A stretch of DNA of 64,000 bases, taken from Epinephelus fuscoguttatus. Lineage: Eukaryota > Chordata > Actinopteri > Perciformes > Serranidae. Position 1 is the stretch's first letter. Each line of letters begins with the position of its first letter. Shown in pieces: positions 49,701 through 62,600 of this stretch. The position numbers and the translations under genes were made by a program. The stretch spans positions 23,832,428-23,896,427 of the forward strand of contig NC_064759.1 of assembly GCF_011397635.1 (NCBI RefSeq). The letters run 5' to 3'. The notes under the pieces were generated by a model. It worked only from the letters and a program-made list of their open reading frames with translations. It did not search any database and was not told the origin of the DNA.

Positions 49701-51581
49701 CTTTTGCTGGCGAGCATTTTTTTTTTTTTCTTAACAATAACTAACAATGCCTGCACAGTAGACCTTTAACTACCCAGTGCAGTATTGTGTTTGAGTGGTA
49801 AGTGTATTTTATCTGTCTGAAGGCTGCTGCATAGCAGTTATGAAATGAAAACTTCACTAATTTGAAGTAACAGGTCAGGAAGTAGCTGGACCAGTTCTGC
49901 TGCTGCATGTCAAATGTGCAAACCAGCGATATTATCAGTGTTTACTCTTCTCACAGTTGGGTCAATACATGATTGAAGGTTAAGTACAATGACAAACTGG
50001 CTTGTAAAACTGAGCACGAACAGTATTGTGTCCACTCCACTGGGCAAACAACATTTGACCGGTGTCATATTGTTGAATGCTTACATCAAAAATGTTGTAC
50101 AATTGTTCTGATTCATCTCCTCACTACAGACGCTAAGCTGTCAGATTTGCTTTGCTTTGATTTTAACTCTAATGCATCCTGACAATATGATTTACTTGGG
50201 GCCATTTATCTCCAACTGTAAAAATGCTTTGTGTCCCAACAGTTAAGCTGCAGTTGTTAATCTCTCGCCAAAAGGCATGTGAAATGAACCTCGGTAGATT
50301 ACACTTACACTTACATAGATTACTATGCAATTATATTAGTTTTATTGTGTGATCCTGTGATAGCTACATTATTTTTTAAAATAGGGAGAGTGGGACAAAA
50401 ACTGCTGATACAACTGTGAATGAGGCCTTGTCTCTTTATGAGAAAACAAATGTGACTTGGAGGGAGCAGCAGCCAAAAAAGGTCAAAGCAGTGTGAAAAG
50501 AAAGGTGAGCAAAGCATAAAGTATTGAAAGCAGAAAGGAAGCTCATCAGTGAAGGTGGGACAGAGGAGAGGGGGAAAAGGTAAATTCTGCTCATTGTCAG
50601 CAGAACGTGCAGAAATTAATCGCAGAGTCATGCGGTAAATTTTCAATGTCAGGTCTGTCAGTCATGCAATACAAACACGTCAGGGTTCAGAGGCATCCGA
50701 GGCAGATGACATGAACCAAAGTGAGTTCTCAGAGAGTGGACAACCTGTCCCAAAGATGCCTCGCCCACATCAGTCTTTCAGTGACAGAACAAAAGTACAG
50801 ACCCTATTCACAACAAGTCCAACAGCATTCTTCATACACATGCATGTGCTGCATACCACATGCTATCTCCTTGAATAGGTCCGTACATGCACACACGATC
50901 CACTGCACTCAGACTGTAAGAGAACCAAGAATGACAACTGGAAGAGCCTGATCCCTTCTTCTACCAATTTCTCTTGTATGAATATATTCATCATGTAAAA
51001 GAATAGAATCCAATGCACATATTCAAAGTTCAAAATTAAACAAACGTTTACAAATTACTATCAAACAAGACGTTAGCAAGAATTTCAGGTTCTTCTGTTC
51101 CATCATGAATCCATGCACACTGCTCATACCAGTGCATTGTTTTCCAATCGAGTACAATAATCTCTGAGCCATGGAAAACAAACATGATAACGCAAGTATA
51201 AACACAGCTTTAACCTAGTCAGCTCAGGAATTGTTAGTCTCCATGATAATTTTCTAATTCAGTTTAAATTAAAAATGTTTTGCTCGGTTAGCTCCAACTC
51301 CTGAACAGGCAGACTCAGGTTAAACCAATTAAAAAGGATTTGGTGGCGAGTGGTTTTTGTAGGAGACTTACCCCATCTGCACTGGGCAGAGGTTGACCAT
51401 TGATGCCCAGGGTGCGGAACGGAGAGTGCGTGGAGAGGCGCTTGTCCCACTCACTGGGCCTGCTCTCCGGTGCGGCTTCCATGAAGTTCCTCTTCAGCTC
51501 GCTGATGTTGGCGTGATGCCTGAGCAGGTCCTCCTGAGGCTTTTCGAAATCCTATACAGAGGAAAGTCAAGAGGGGAAAGA

Positions 51582-51622
<41 letters not shown>

Positions 51623-53652
51623 GGGGGGGGGGGGTGTAATTGGAGTACAAAAACAATAAAGGGAGAAAAAATAAGAAGTCAAGCGAAGATGGAGGGTGAA
51701 AGTTGGATGGGGAAGGGAAGGGAAGATGAAGGAGATGTTTGTAGGTGGGAGAGATTAACAAACAAGAGGACAAAGACAAGTGGAGAAAAAGTTAGATCAT
51801 GTTTTCTGTTGTTTTTGTACATTTTGTGTTGACTTATTTCTGATTAAATAAACAAGCGGAAGCAGGATTAATTGGTGATTCTAAAGGAATATAAATTAGA
51901 AGGGCCCATTAATCGTGATGACCACATTTAGTAATTTCTTGAGAGATTATCAACAACTCCTTTTCAAAATGAAAATCAAGTCTGGTGGCTGATTCATGAG
52001 ACCAGACTTTGGTTTATAAAGGGAAGATTCAGAAGAGCCGGTGTCGTGATTTTTGGAGTTTGGACAGGAAGGAGCTATAAGTTACACAGCACAGCATTAG
52101 CCCTCTGAGACCTGTGGGGCCACCGATGATCCCAAATGACATTCCTTGTCAGTAGCGTTTAAGAGTCTGTCTAAAGCTAGAGTTATGATACTGGTATCAT
52201 ATGAAACTAGTAGACCTAGCCCGATGGGGCGTACCCCATAGTGAGATACCTAACTCATGTTATCAGAGAACCGGGGTTACGTTTGTAACCTAAAGATTTT
52301 TGCATGCAGTAAATGACATGTTATTTTTGCCTATTGCCAAAAAATGTGATTACTTCACAAAAACCACAGCATGCATTTCTCTACGGAGTTCCTCAAGGTC
52401 TTGGGCCTTAATGTGGTCATTTGCGGGATTTTTTTTCTACAATTTTCATCAATGCTCGAGTGGCAAAAAATGCTTATGTTTGCAACCAAAATACTGAATC
52501 GCCACCATATTGTTCTAAGTCCTAACACAGTCTTAACTTTAGATGTTCAAATAAACTCATGACGTAAACGCAATGTTTATAACAAATTTGTGACATGCAG
52601 TTCTGAGCTGCATCTTAAATTAATCTTGCTATCTGCTATCTTCCCTTAAAAAAGAAAAAAATGGGTCTGTGGTGGGTCTCAGAGGGTTAGTGGTCTACTA
52701 TCGCATAGCATGTGGCCTGTAGCGAAACATGTTGTGAAAACAGGCTGCAAATCAAAGAGCAGGAGAGGTGATGAGAGTAGACATGGAACAAGTTGTCAAA
52801 GATGAAGCCTCAGTAGAAATGGAAACCTGTTCATTTAACACAAATGAACAAAAGCAACAGAAGCAGCACTCATTTGGCAACATTTAGCACCAAGTTGATC
52901 TTTTTAGAAATCTGCAAGATACCGACTCCCATTTTACCAAACATGCTGCAGACAATGATTCTAGTCAACGAACAGAAGAGTTGACTGTTAATTATGGCTT
53001 ACTGTGGTGCTAAAGAGCAACTTAATGATAAGTGTTTATCCAAATGTCATTTCTTTCACATACAACAGCAAAGATGTATAATTATTTTAATTTTAAACTA
53101 CTATGGTCAGAAGATTTTATCAGCATAACTGCTGAGAAAGTGCAATGCGTTACTGGCAAGTTAGAAAATGAGACGGAGGTAAAAGAGCAAAAGCAGGAAC
53201 AGGAGAATACTGATGATCTGGAAAAACAATTATAGAAAAATGGAGCTGCTTATGAACTAGGGCTGCACGATATGCAGTGACATTAATTGTTGTGTTAATG
53301 ATATTACTTGTGATAAATAAAGATATTAAAGTTGCTGGTTGAGTTATTTCCAACACTAAAAAAAGAATATTTATATTTCAAAGTGCAGTTTTCTACAATA
53401 CTCTCTTTCAACTAACCAAAAAAGTCCCTGAGTGCAGTATCGCTATCTTTGACATCACGATAATGATAAAAAATGATATATTGTGCAGCCCTAATGTGAA
53501 CAGTGACAGTTTAAGGAAGCTATGAACGGCAGCTTCCTTAACATTTTCTTATATACCAATGTAAGTGGAAGAATACCTGTACATAACCAAATACTTGTTT
53601 GTTGTACATTCAACAGCACTCTCCTGAAACAACTGGATTAGAGTTACGTTGC

Positions 53653-53690
<38 letters not shown>

Positions 53691-56600
53691 TTTATCATGT
53701 CATCTAAAGCCACTCATTAACGCTGGTGCAAAAAGTGTGAATCATGCCACATGCAAGCGTGATATTAAACAGCGGCCGTTGTGCCAAAGAGCAAGAAAAT
53801 ACAGACAGAGACTGACGTCTCCAAAAGGGATACAAACCTCCAACATTAAAAGGCTATGTCTTATATAAATTGAGTCACCCTCAATTTTCTTAGCTCTTTT
53901 CTGTGAAAAATGAAAAGAAAAAAAAAGTGTGGGTTTGTTTCAGTTCCCCTGTGTGCTGGCATTGAGCTGCCATACGTTGGACATGCATACTATGAAATTC
54001 ACTCAGTGTTAATACAACAGACAAACAGAGCTGTGAGGAGTCTGCATGCAAAATAGTCTAAGACAAAGTGACCATAAAGGCCAATCTGCAACGTACTAAC
54101 AAAACAATAAACCTAAGACTAAAGAGGACTGACGTAAGATTTCTACTCTCATAACGAAAAAGAAAAACGAACAGTGGAGTGACAGAAATGTGATAAAACA
54201 CCAGTTATCATGCCACCTTTTTTTAGTAAAGTGCACAAATCTATAGTCATGCATGTGTGCATTCCAGGGTTTACAACAACAGCAAGCAATGAGAGGAAAT
54301 GAATGCCTTTCCAACAGCTTATGTGTAAAAGCATAGTCTCTTTATATTAATGTCGTATTATTCTATTAACACCAGGTACTCAATGTTTACATATTCCATT
54401 TATTCATTTCTCTACCTCTTAAAATATATTTTATGTGCATCGAACCTGATGTGGATTTCATTTAAGACCTAGCCGTATGGAAGCACAACATGAGAAGAGG
54501 GTGAGATTAGTCTTTTGGATGAGAAGCTCGACATCATCAGAATGGAGGTGGAGAAATGGCTGCGGAAACGTATACGAGGCTAAAGAGTCTGACCTTTCGC
54601 ATTCGCACCACCTCCGTGATCGACACCTCAGACTCGTGCTAGCCCGGGGAGGAGAGAGGGACACGAGTTAGCATCCTCTGCTTGTCGGCTTTACATCTCA
54701 GCCATAGTGGAAACAAGTCTTCTACAAAGGGGCCACATGCAAGAGGCCAGCGTCTGACACTAACCTGAATGTCCCCATTGATGGTGGATATCAGTGAAGA
54801 GTCTACTTCTCTCTGGTCCCTCCACACTGCTGGCTACAGCAGCAAGAGACACAGTTCACACTCAGACACAGAGAACAATCTCTGCTCCCTTCTTAAGCAT
54901 ATTTTATCATCAAAGACTATGAAGCAATATCATTTAAAACAGGTCTTCATATTTTATCATTATCTACAATCAAACTACCCAGGCAATCACTATGAGGACA
55001 CATTATAAATAATTTGTTGGTGTTTCACTGGCACCAGCTATCCTATTAGGCATGTATGGTTTACACACACATATGATGCCACATTTTTCCTGCACATTAA
55101 CATTTAGATTGAAATTACAGCACAAACATGTAAAAGATTGATCAGAGTGAAATTGAATACCTTGACCTCAGACACAGCCTCGATTTTGGAAGGCTCCACC
55201 GCTTCTACGGTAACCTCCAGCTTTCTGTCCTCTTGGCGGCTGGTCTTGATTGGAGTGGAGGTCTGGGGTTGATCGAGAGGAGCCATGGGGATCCCTGCCT
55301 CGGCCAGAGCAGCCTGGGAGAAGACCGGAGCACTGACAGGACGGGTGCCCCTCTGTGTGCTCACCACTAGGCCAAAAACAGACGGAACAGAAATGTAAAT
55401 AAAAGGAAATATGTTTCAGTACAGTGCGTTATGGTTGGATAAGATTGTATGCAGATGATCAAATCCCCTAAGTGAGTAAAAGCACAGTGAAAAAGTTAAA
55501 CATACAAATACAGTTAACACACAATAGCGCATCTTCGCAACATCATACTTACAGTCTCACGTCTCGATGTGATCAGAAAAATGCACACACTGCAGGGTAT
55601 ACCTACCTCAATTGTTGTGTTTAGTCTCTTTTAAAAGGACAAGCGCAAGTCAGAACCTGAGGTGGGCCAGAAGCAAATATCCAAAAAGTGGTATGAGAGC
55701 AAAAGCATGGATTAGTTCTTGTTGCAATCCGATGATAAATGCAAAGGCAGATGACGTTAGGCTGCAAAAGAGCTGCCAGCTCCATGTGGCTGAACTGGTG
55801 AAATGCTGAGATTCTGCAAAACAAAGCACGGCAAGAGGTTCTTGAATGATGCCGAATGTGCATCTCTGCTCACATTCACTTGTGGAGCAAAAGTCATTGT
55901 ATCCTATAAACAGGCTGCAAATGTTGCCAAGCGTTTCATGGAGCAAGGAAAGTGCAACCACACGTGTGAGAAGCTCATCTGCAAAAAAGATAACAAACCC
56001 AAACAGGTGAGAAATACCTGACTCCTTGAGGCCACCATCTAGTAGAACAAACCAATCAGCGTTGACATGCGTCTGTGTGACTGGACGTCTTTCCTCTAGG
56101 ATCCGTTTCTCAAAATATGGTCTCTGCTCAGAAATAGCAATCCTCGTTTTGGCCACAGCAGTTGGAGCTCTCACTGCTGCTGGGAACTGGACACGTTGAG
56201 GGGCGGCGACTAATACAAATACACAACCAGGTGTTATTGTGGAAATAAAGTACAAAATACTGGGACATTTGCGTTTATAGTGAAACAGATTACCCTGCTC
56301 AGTCGAAGTAAAACTGTTACCTAAATTTAACAAACTCAAATAAAAATGTTTGCATGTAAAGGCTGGCTAAATAATTTTTTATTATACCTGATTTCTTAGC
56401 GGCCACATCCAGAAGAATAAACCAATCATCGTCCACCTCTCTCACTACTGGACGTGGCTTCTGCTGCACCACCTTCTCCTGTTGCCACCTCTCCTCCACT
56501 ACGGTAACTCTGTTCTGCACTCTCTGCTCTACAGCTGCAAACTCTTTAGCTGGTCTTACTTCAGGATATGTACGGATACGCTGATCCACAGCCACTAATG

Positions 56601-59600
56601 CAGAATACACACAAAGCTTTCTCAGTCAGATCACAATTTTTCTTAAAGGTAATGAACATGGTAAGATATGTAGTAAAACTGCAGTGAAAACACAGACACC
56701 ATGTTGTTGTCTGATTCTGTCTCACAGTAGCAGCCGCACAAAAACAGCAGAATACCTGGAACTTTTGCTGCAACATCTAGCAGCACAAACCAGTCATCAT
56801 CCACCTGTCTCGGCTGCGGTGGTTTAATCTCCACCAACTTCACAGAGGGCCTCACATCTTCTATGATGACTGGTTTTGGTTTAGTAGCTGGCATCACATC
56901 CACAATACGCCTAACCACAGCAACTAACACAGAGAAATAAGGGTAAATAAACCTGATGCAAAATTATTTGATATATTTAATACCTCTATCATTTTTAATA
57001 TCACATGAAATTTCATATTGTGATATTATTTTAGGCCATATCTCCCACCCCCAGTTCAGTCACCACTCAACTAAACTTTTTAGCACAGTGTATGCAGACA
57101 TGTGGCAATGAAAGGTACCTGGCGGTATGACAACAGGCTTTTCACGGATGATGTCAAACAGGACAAACCAATCATCTCCTCCTTCTCTCTCGGACGGCGG
57201 TGCAACTTGTGAAGGTCTAATTTGAGACAGACGTGTCTCATCTTGCCTGCTGTCCACACCAATTATCATCTTCTTCCATGTTGTGGTCTCTGTGGTTGTC
57301 ACCTCAAGATCAAACATCTTCCTCTTATCCGGAATAATCTCAACAGGAGTAACTGGCACAAACAGACAGAGTCAATGAAGCTGAGCGACACAAGTATATC
57401 TGCTGAACATAGCAAGTTACAAGCTGCAGAAATTGGCAAAGGGTAAAGTCTTTAAATATAACGCTTCAGAGTGAATTCTGATGGGGTGCAAACAAAAGCC
57501 CCTTTCACACATGCGCTGCAAACCTGAAATTATCTAGAAATCACATGGAGGAGCTGTATGTGAGGACGCAAATGTCCAAAACAGTTGGATCGGACATTAA
57601 ACAGACTTTACATTGCCCGCTCTTTCGTAAAATAAGTGTAATGTCTGACTGACGAGTGAATAGAGCAGGTAATTGTCCGGAGAATTCACAGCTAACGAAT
57701 GGACATGTTGATGATATTTCTATCATGTGGCTTGAGTAAAATTGGAAGAAAGCAAACATCCAAGGGTGAAGAACAAGGGTCATTTTCTCGAACATGACAA
57801 CGAAAATGTCTAACTGGAGAGATGACGAGATTCTGGAACTTCTGTTGTCAAGGGCCGTAGGCAAAATCTTCAGACAAATTAAAGAAATGGCAAGAGACTC
57901 TGCTGTGTATGACCAAATTACGAACCAGCTATGGGACCGAAGTGTAATCCGTATCACGTCATGCCTCCTGCACGCTCTACCCAGGCACCACCCCTCACCT
58001 AAACCAAACAGAGCATTCCCAGGAAATGAGAATAGAAAATTTCCTGTCGTGTGCTACATGTGTGAAAGGGAAACTCGGGACAATGTCCAGACCTGCTTCA
58101 CCGGATATTGTCCGGAGTTCATATGAGAAAACGGCTGTATATTATATACCTGATGGTGCTATGACTGCCTCTTCACGAACGGCATCAAACCACACAAACC
58201 AGTCATCATCTCTCTCTGGCAGCGGCTGGGAAGGCTGCAGTCTAATCTGGTCAAGATCAACCTGCTGCGGCTTCTGCTTTATGCTTATCACTTCAACTCG
58301 AGGTTGAACACTTGGATAAATTTGGCTTGGTTTTGCCGGAGGAACTGAAAGCAAACAAATTATACTCAAGCTTCAGAAAAAGTGAAGAAAGACCTCCTAT
58401 TTATACAGTTTAACAACAGAACTAATCTCTGAATCGTCTGAGTGACACCCAGTTCACTTGTAAGATAATCTGCTTTGGTGTGATAATATGTGTGAAGAAA
58501 AACCAAAGAAGGCTGTGGGTACCTGGAGGTACGTAGGCAGTTCCTCTGGGAACAACATCCAGCAAAAGAAACCAGTCGTCATCTCTTTCGATGACTGGCT
58601 GGGATATTTTCTGCTGTGCTCTTTCCTCTGTCTGCACCACCATGTCTTCAACTACGACCTCCTTCCTGGACTCTACCGTTCTCATTTCAGCCACAGTAGA
58701 AATTCTTTCTTCAGGATAAACCTGAACATACTCGGCCTTTGTAACTAATGACAAACAGAATTATGAATGAGTATTGTAAGACATTTATAACAAGCTTGCA
58801 AGTCTTAATGGTGGGTCTTGAGTGAAAGTTGCCAATACCTGGTGGCACATATGATGGTTCTCTAGTGGGAACATCCAGCAGCACAAACCAGTCATCTTCT
58901 ATCTCTCTCACAGCCGGTGGCAGTGCTACTACTTGCTTCACATCCAGCACTTGATCTATTTTTGTGTCTACCACCACCTTCACTCTTTCTTCTCTCTGCT
59001 CAATGGTTGTAATTTCAACTACAGAGACATGTTCTTCTGGGGACACTTCAACACGCTCTGCAGCAGCAACTAAGACAAAAGGGATGAAAATCTTCAGATG
59101 CTTTGGACAGTACAGGGGATTTAAGGATAAGAGCATCTGCAGAGCTCAGGATAATTGCTTGCTTTGATACAGCTGTGTAGCAGTATGAGGGATTTTCACA
59201 ATACCTGGTGGTACGTATGGAGTTTCTCTGGGAACAACATCCAGCAACACAAACCAGTCATCATCTCTGTTTATCACTGGCTGTTGTGGGATTTCTTGTA
59301 GGTATCTTGGTGCCTCTTGTACAACTTCTACCTCTCTAATCTCCTCCTTGGTTGCAATTTGAGCCACAGAGACAAAACTTTCTGCCTCTATCTGGTCACT
59401 TTCCTTCAGGGTAACTGCTATGAGTAAAGTCAGGAGAGATTCTTTTAACACAAGCAGTGATACACACTTCCTGTATGCGCAGAATTAAGTACAACAGAGC
59501 CAGCATTTTAGCAATACCTGGAGGTACATATGGAGCTTCTCTGGGAACAACATCCAGCAACACAAACCAGTCATCATCTCTGTTTATCACTGGCTGTTGT

Positions 59601-62600
59601 GGGATTTCTTGTAGATATCTTGGCACCTCCTCTATTATCTTTCTCTCTTCAGCTACTGCTTCTCTAATCTCCTCCTCGGTTGCAGTTTGAGCCACAGAGA
59701 CATATACTTCTGTATCAATCTGGTCTCCTTCCTTCCAGGTAACTGATATGAGTAAAGTTGGGAGAAAGTCTTTTAACACAAGCAGTAATACACACTTCCT
59801 GTATATTCGCAAGCAAGCTCAAAATACAGCACAGGACAGCCAAAGTTTTGAAAAGCAGTACAGGTTTTTTTTTCAGCAGTACCTGGTGGTACATATGATG
59901 TTTCTCTGGGAACGGCATCCCATAACAAAAACCAGTCGTCATCTCTTTCAATGAGAATCTGTGGGGGTGGGATCTCTGGTATACGCCATACTTCCTCTTC
60001 TCTTGTTTGTGTCTCTTCTACTGTATTCTCAGTTTTCTCCTGAACTGTTGTAATCTCAGTGTCTGAGGAGAAATACTTGCCTTCATCCACCTGAGCACGT
60101 TCCACCCTGGTAACTAATGATGACAGTAAAGACACAGAATCTTTGAACATGGGAGCAAACATGCAGTGTAAAAAAGCTCACGGTAAAGCTGTAATTCCAC
60201 TGCATGGTACAGCTGACTGACCCACTTCTTTTGGTACCAGGTACTTTTTTTTACGTTATAGTAACCCCTTAGTGTGGGTGGAATTGTTAGCTGATTGTCA
60301 AAGTGGCGCCGCATGAAACTGCTATGACACAATCTTGCACGTGACACAAACATACAAAAAATGGAGGATATCAAAGGGATTGTGTTCTTGATCCTCAGCA
60401 TGTGTCTGTTTGTCACAGCAAGGAGAAAGACTTTGTATCAGAAAAGGCTGAGGGCAGTATTTCTTTTAAATGTTTAAAATGTCAATCAGTTGACAACAAA
60501 AGCTTGGCTATTCAAAATGATGGGTTTGTACAGGACAGTGTTGTGCAAATGGCAATTCAGTGGTGTTTTAGCTCCACCTTTTACCAGGTACTATCCACAA
60601 CTTCTGCTAATGGAAAACGAGTTGAGTCGAGTAAAGCTGAGTTGTACCATGGTGGTATAAGTGAAGCGGGACAGGGTGTGCAAGAAACTTTTTCCAAAGT
60701 ATAGATATTACTAAGACTGCAAATCCGTCGTCAAGCATCAAAAACACCTCACTGCAGCGGGTGACAAACCCATTTTCAGGAAAAGCACAACAAACTAGTT
60801 GGTTATGTTGGTGTTTTGGTGCACACAGGCACACGAGTTACATGGTTATGAGTGAGGTTTCAGGTTTGAGAGGAGTGCTCTTTGTGGGTTAGTCTGTTCA
60901 TCTGATGACTGAAAAACAACCCTTTAAATTCCCACAAACGTTCTGTATGTACCTGAAAAATAAAGGCTACGGTTGTTTGCTATGATACCCATATTTTCAC
61001 CCCTTCTGCAAAATTAGGACATCTACATCGACCAAATTTGCTGTCTGCTACACTGCCATTACTTTCTCTCCACTGTTTCTGCCTGAGTATAACCCAGAAT
61101 TAAACCGAGCACAGACCGACCTTTCACAAATGTCAAATGACATTTATAAGAGAAAGGGAAGGGCAATCAAAACAAACCTGTTAACTTCTCCTTTCATTGA
61201 AAAGAAAAGAGGGTTTTATAAACAGCAGCTGATTTCTCACTTGTTAATGTACACAGCACACAAAAAGTATTCGAGAGGAAAATGGTAGTGATATTAGCAA
61301 GATTAGCAGAAGTCTGAAGCTGTTTGCACAATGCCATACTGTACCTGGTGGCGTGAAAACAGCTTTGTACGGAGGGCGGTCAAAAACTATGTACCAGATG
61401 TCCTCATCTGCCACCTGAGATTGATCCTCAGCCTGACGCCTCTCTGTAACTTCTCCCTCAGTAATCTCCTCCAGTGTTTCTGTCTTACGCCATGTCCCCA
61501 CTGTTTCTAGCCTCTCCTCTGACATTACACTGCGCTGTACCTGCACATCTTCCACAGCTTCCTGCTTCTGCCCTCTCTCCTCTACAATAGTCACCCTCTT
61601 CTTAATCCTACGCTCCACCTTCTGGTATGTAACAACAGAAGTGGTAGTGGCAACATCTGAAGATCCTGACTTCAGCTCCTCCATCACCTTGTCTGTCCAT
61701 TCCTTTTCCATCTGACGTAGCTTTTCTCTCATGCTATCATCTGAAAGACTCTCTTCTGTCACTTCTTTTTCACTCTCCTGCTTCACCACGACTTTCCATT
61801 CCTTTTCTATCTGACCTTGCCTTTCTCCCAAGCCATCATCTGACAGACTCTCTTCTGTCACTTCTTTTTCACTCTCCTGCTTCACCTCGACTTCTTCCTC
61901 CTCTGGCAACAAGCCCTTCAAAAACACCTGCTTTATCTGCTCTTCCAATTCATCTACTTCATCCTCTTTTGTCTCGACCGTGCTCACAGATTTCCTCAAG
62001 ACGTTTTCTGCGATACGTGCAGCTTGTATTTGTTGTTGCTGCTCCAATTCTCTCTCTTCCTCTTTTAACTTCTCTACCTCTTCCTTACCCAACTCCACTT
62101 CTATTACTTCCTGAAGTCTTTCTGCCATCTCATCCACTTCTTGGAGCCTTTCCTCTAAATCCTTAACTTCTTTCAGCCTCTTTTCCAAAACAACTGCCTC
62201 TTTCAGCTTGTCTACCATGGTCACAGTTTCCTGCAGCCTCTCAATGACCTCCACATTGGTCAGGTTCTGCTCTGTGACAAGCATGCCCTGCTCATCCTCC
62301 TCCTGGAGCTGGAACTGAGTTTGGGGAGGGACTGGGAGGGAAAGCAAAACAATAAGCCATGAAAGGAACTAAAATGTGATTCAATTTACAGGCTGTTCAT
62401 TTGTTTTTGTACCAACAGTGCTCAAACTCCATACGTCATATTTCCACACAAAGAAACTCACATGGTTTCTCAACACGCTCGAATGAAGATAGGCTGAAGA
62501 ATCGGTCAAAGTAAAGGTACCAGTCATCTTGCTGTGTCAGTGCTGGGAACAACAGCCGGTCCAAAGAGCTTGTTTTTGCCAAGCTGAGCTTAGCTGACAA

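Noticed and set aside
51494-51832. Open frames with runs of Thr-His or Cys-Val on both strands
   Set aside because: They are translations of the TG microsatellite.
53599-53868. Forward frame with a Thr-His run
   Set aside because: It is a translation of the CA microsatellite and its flanks, with no splice context.
55650-56339. A 229-codon minus-strand open frame
   Set aside because: It reads through module exon 13 and both neighbouring introns. Only 56018-56209 has the array motif, phase and splice signals.
60402-60704. A 100-codon forward frame between module exons 3 and 4
   Set aside because: It lies over a MITE-like repeat and on the strand opposite to the gene; there is no family resemblance.
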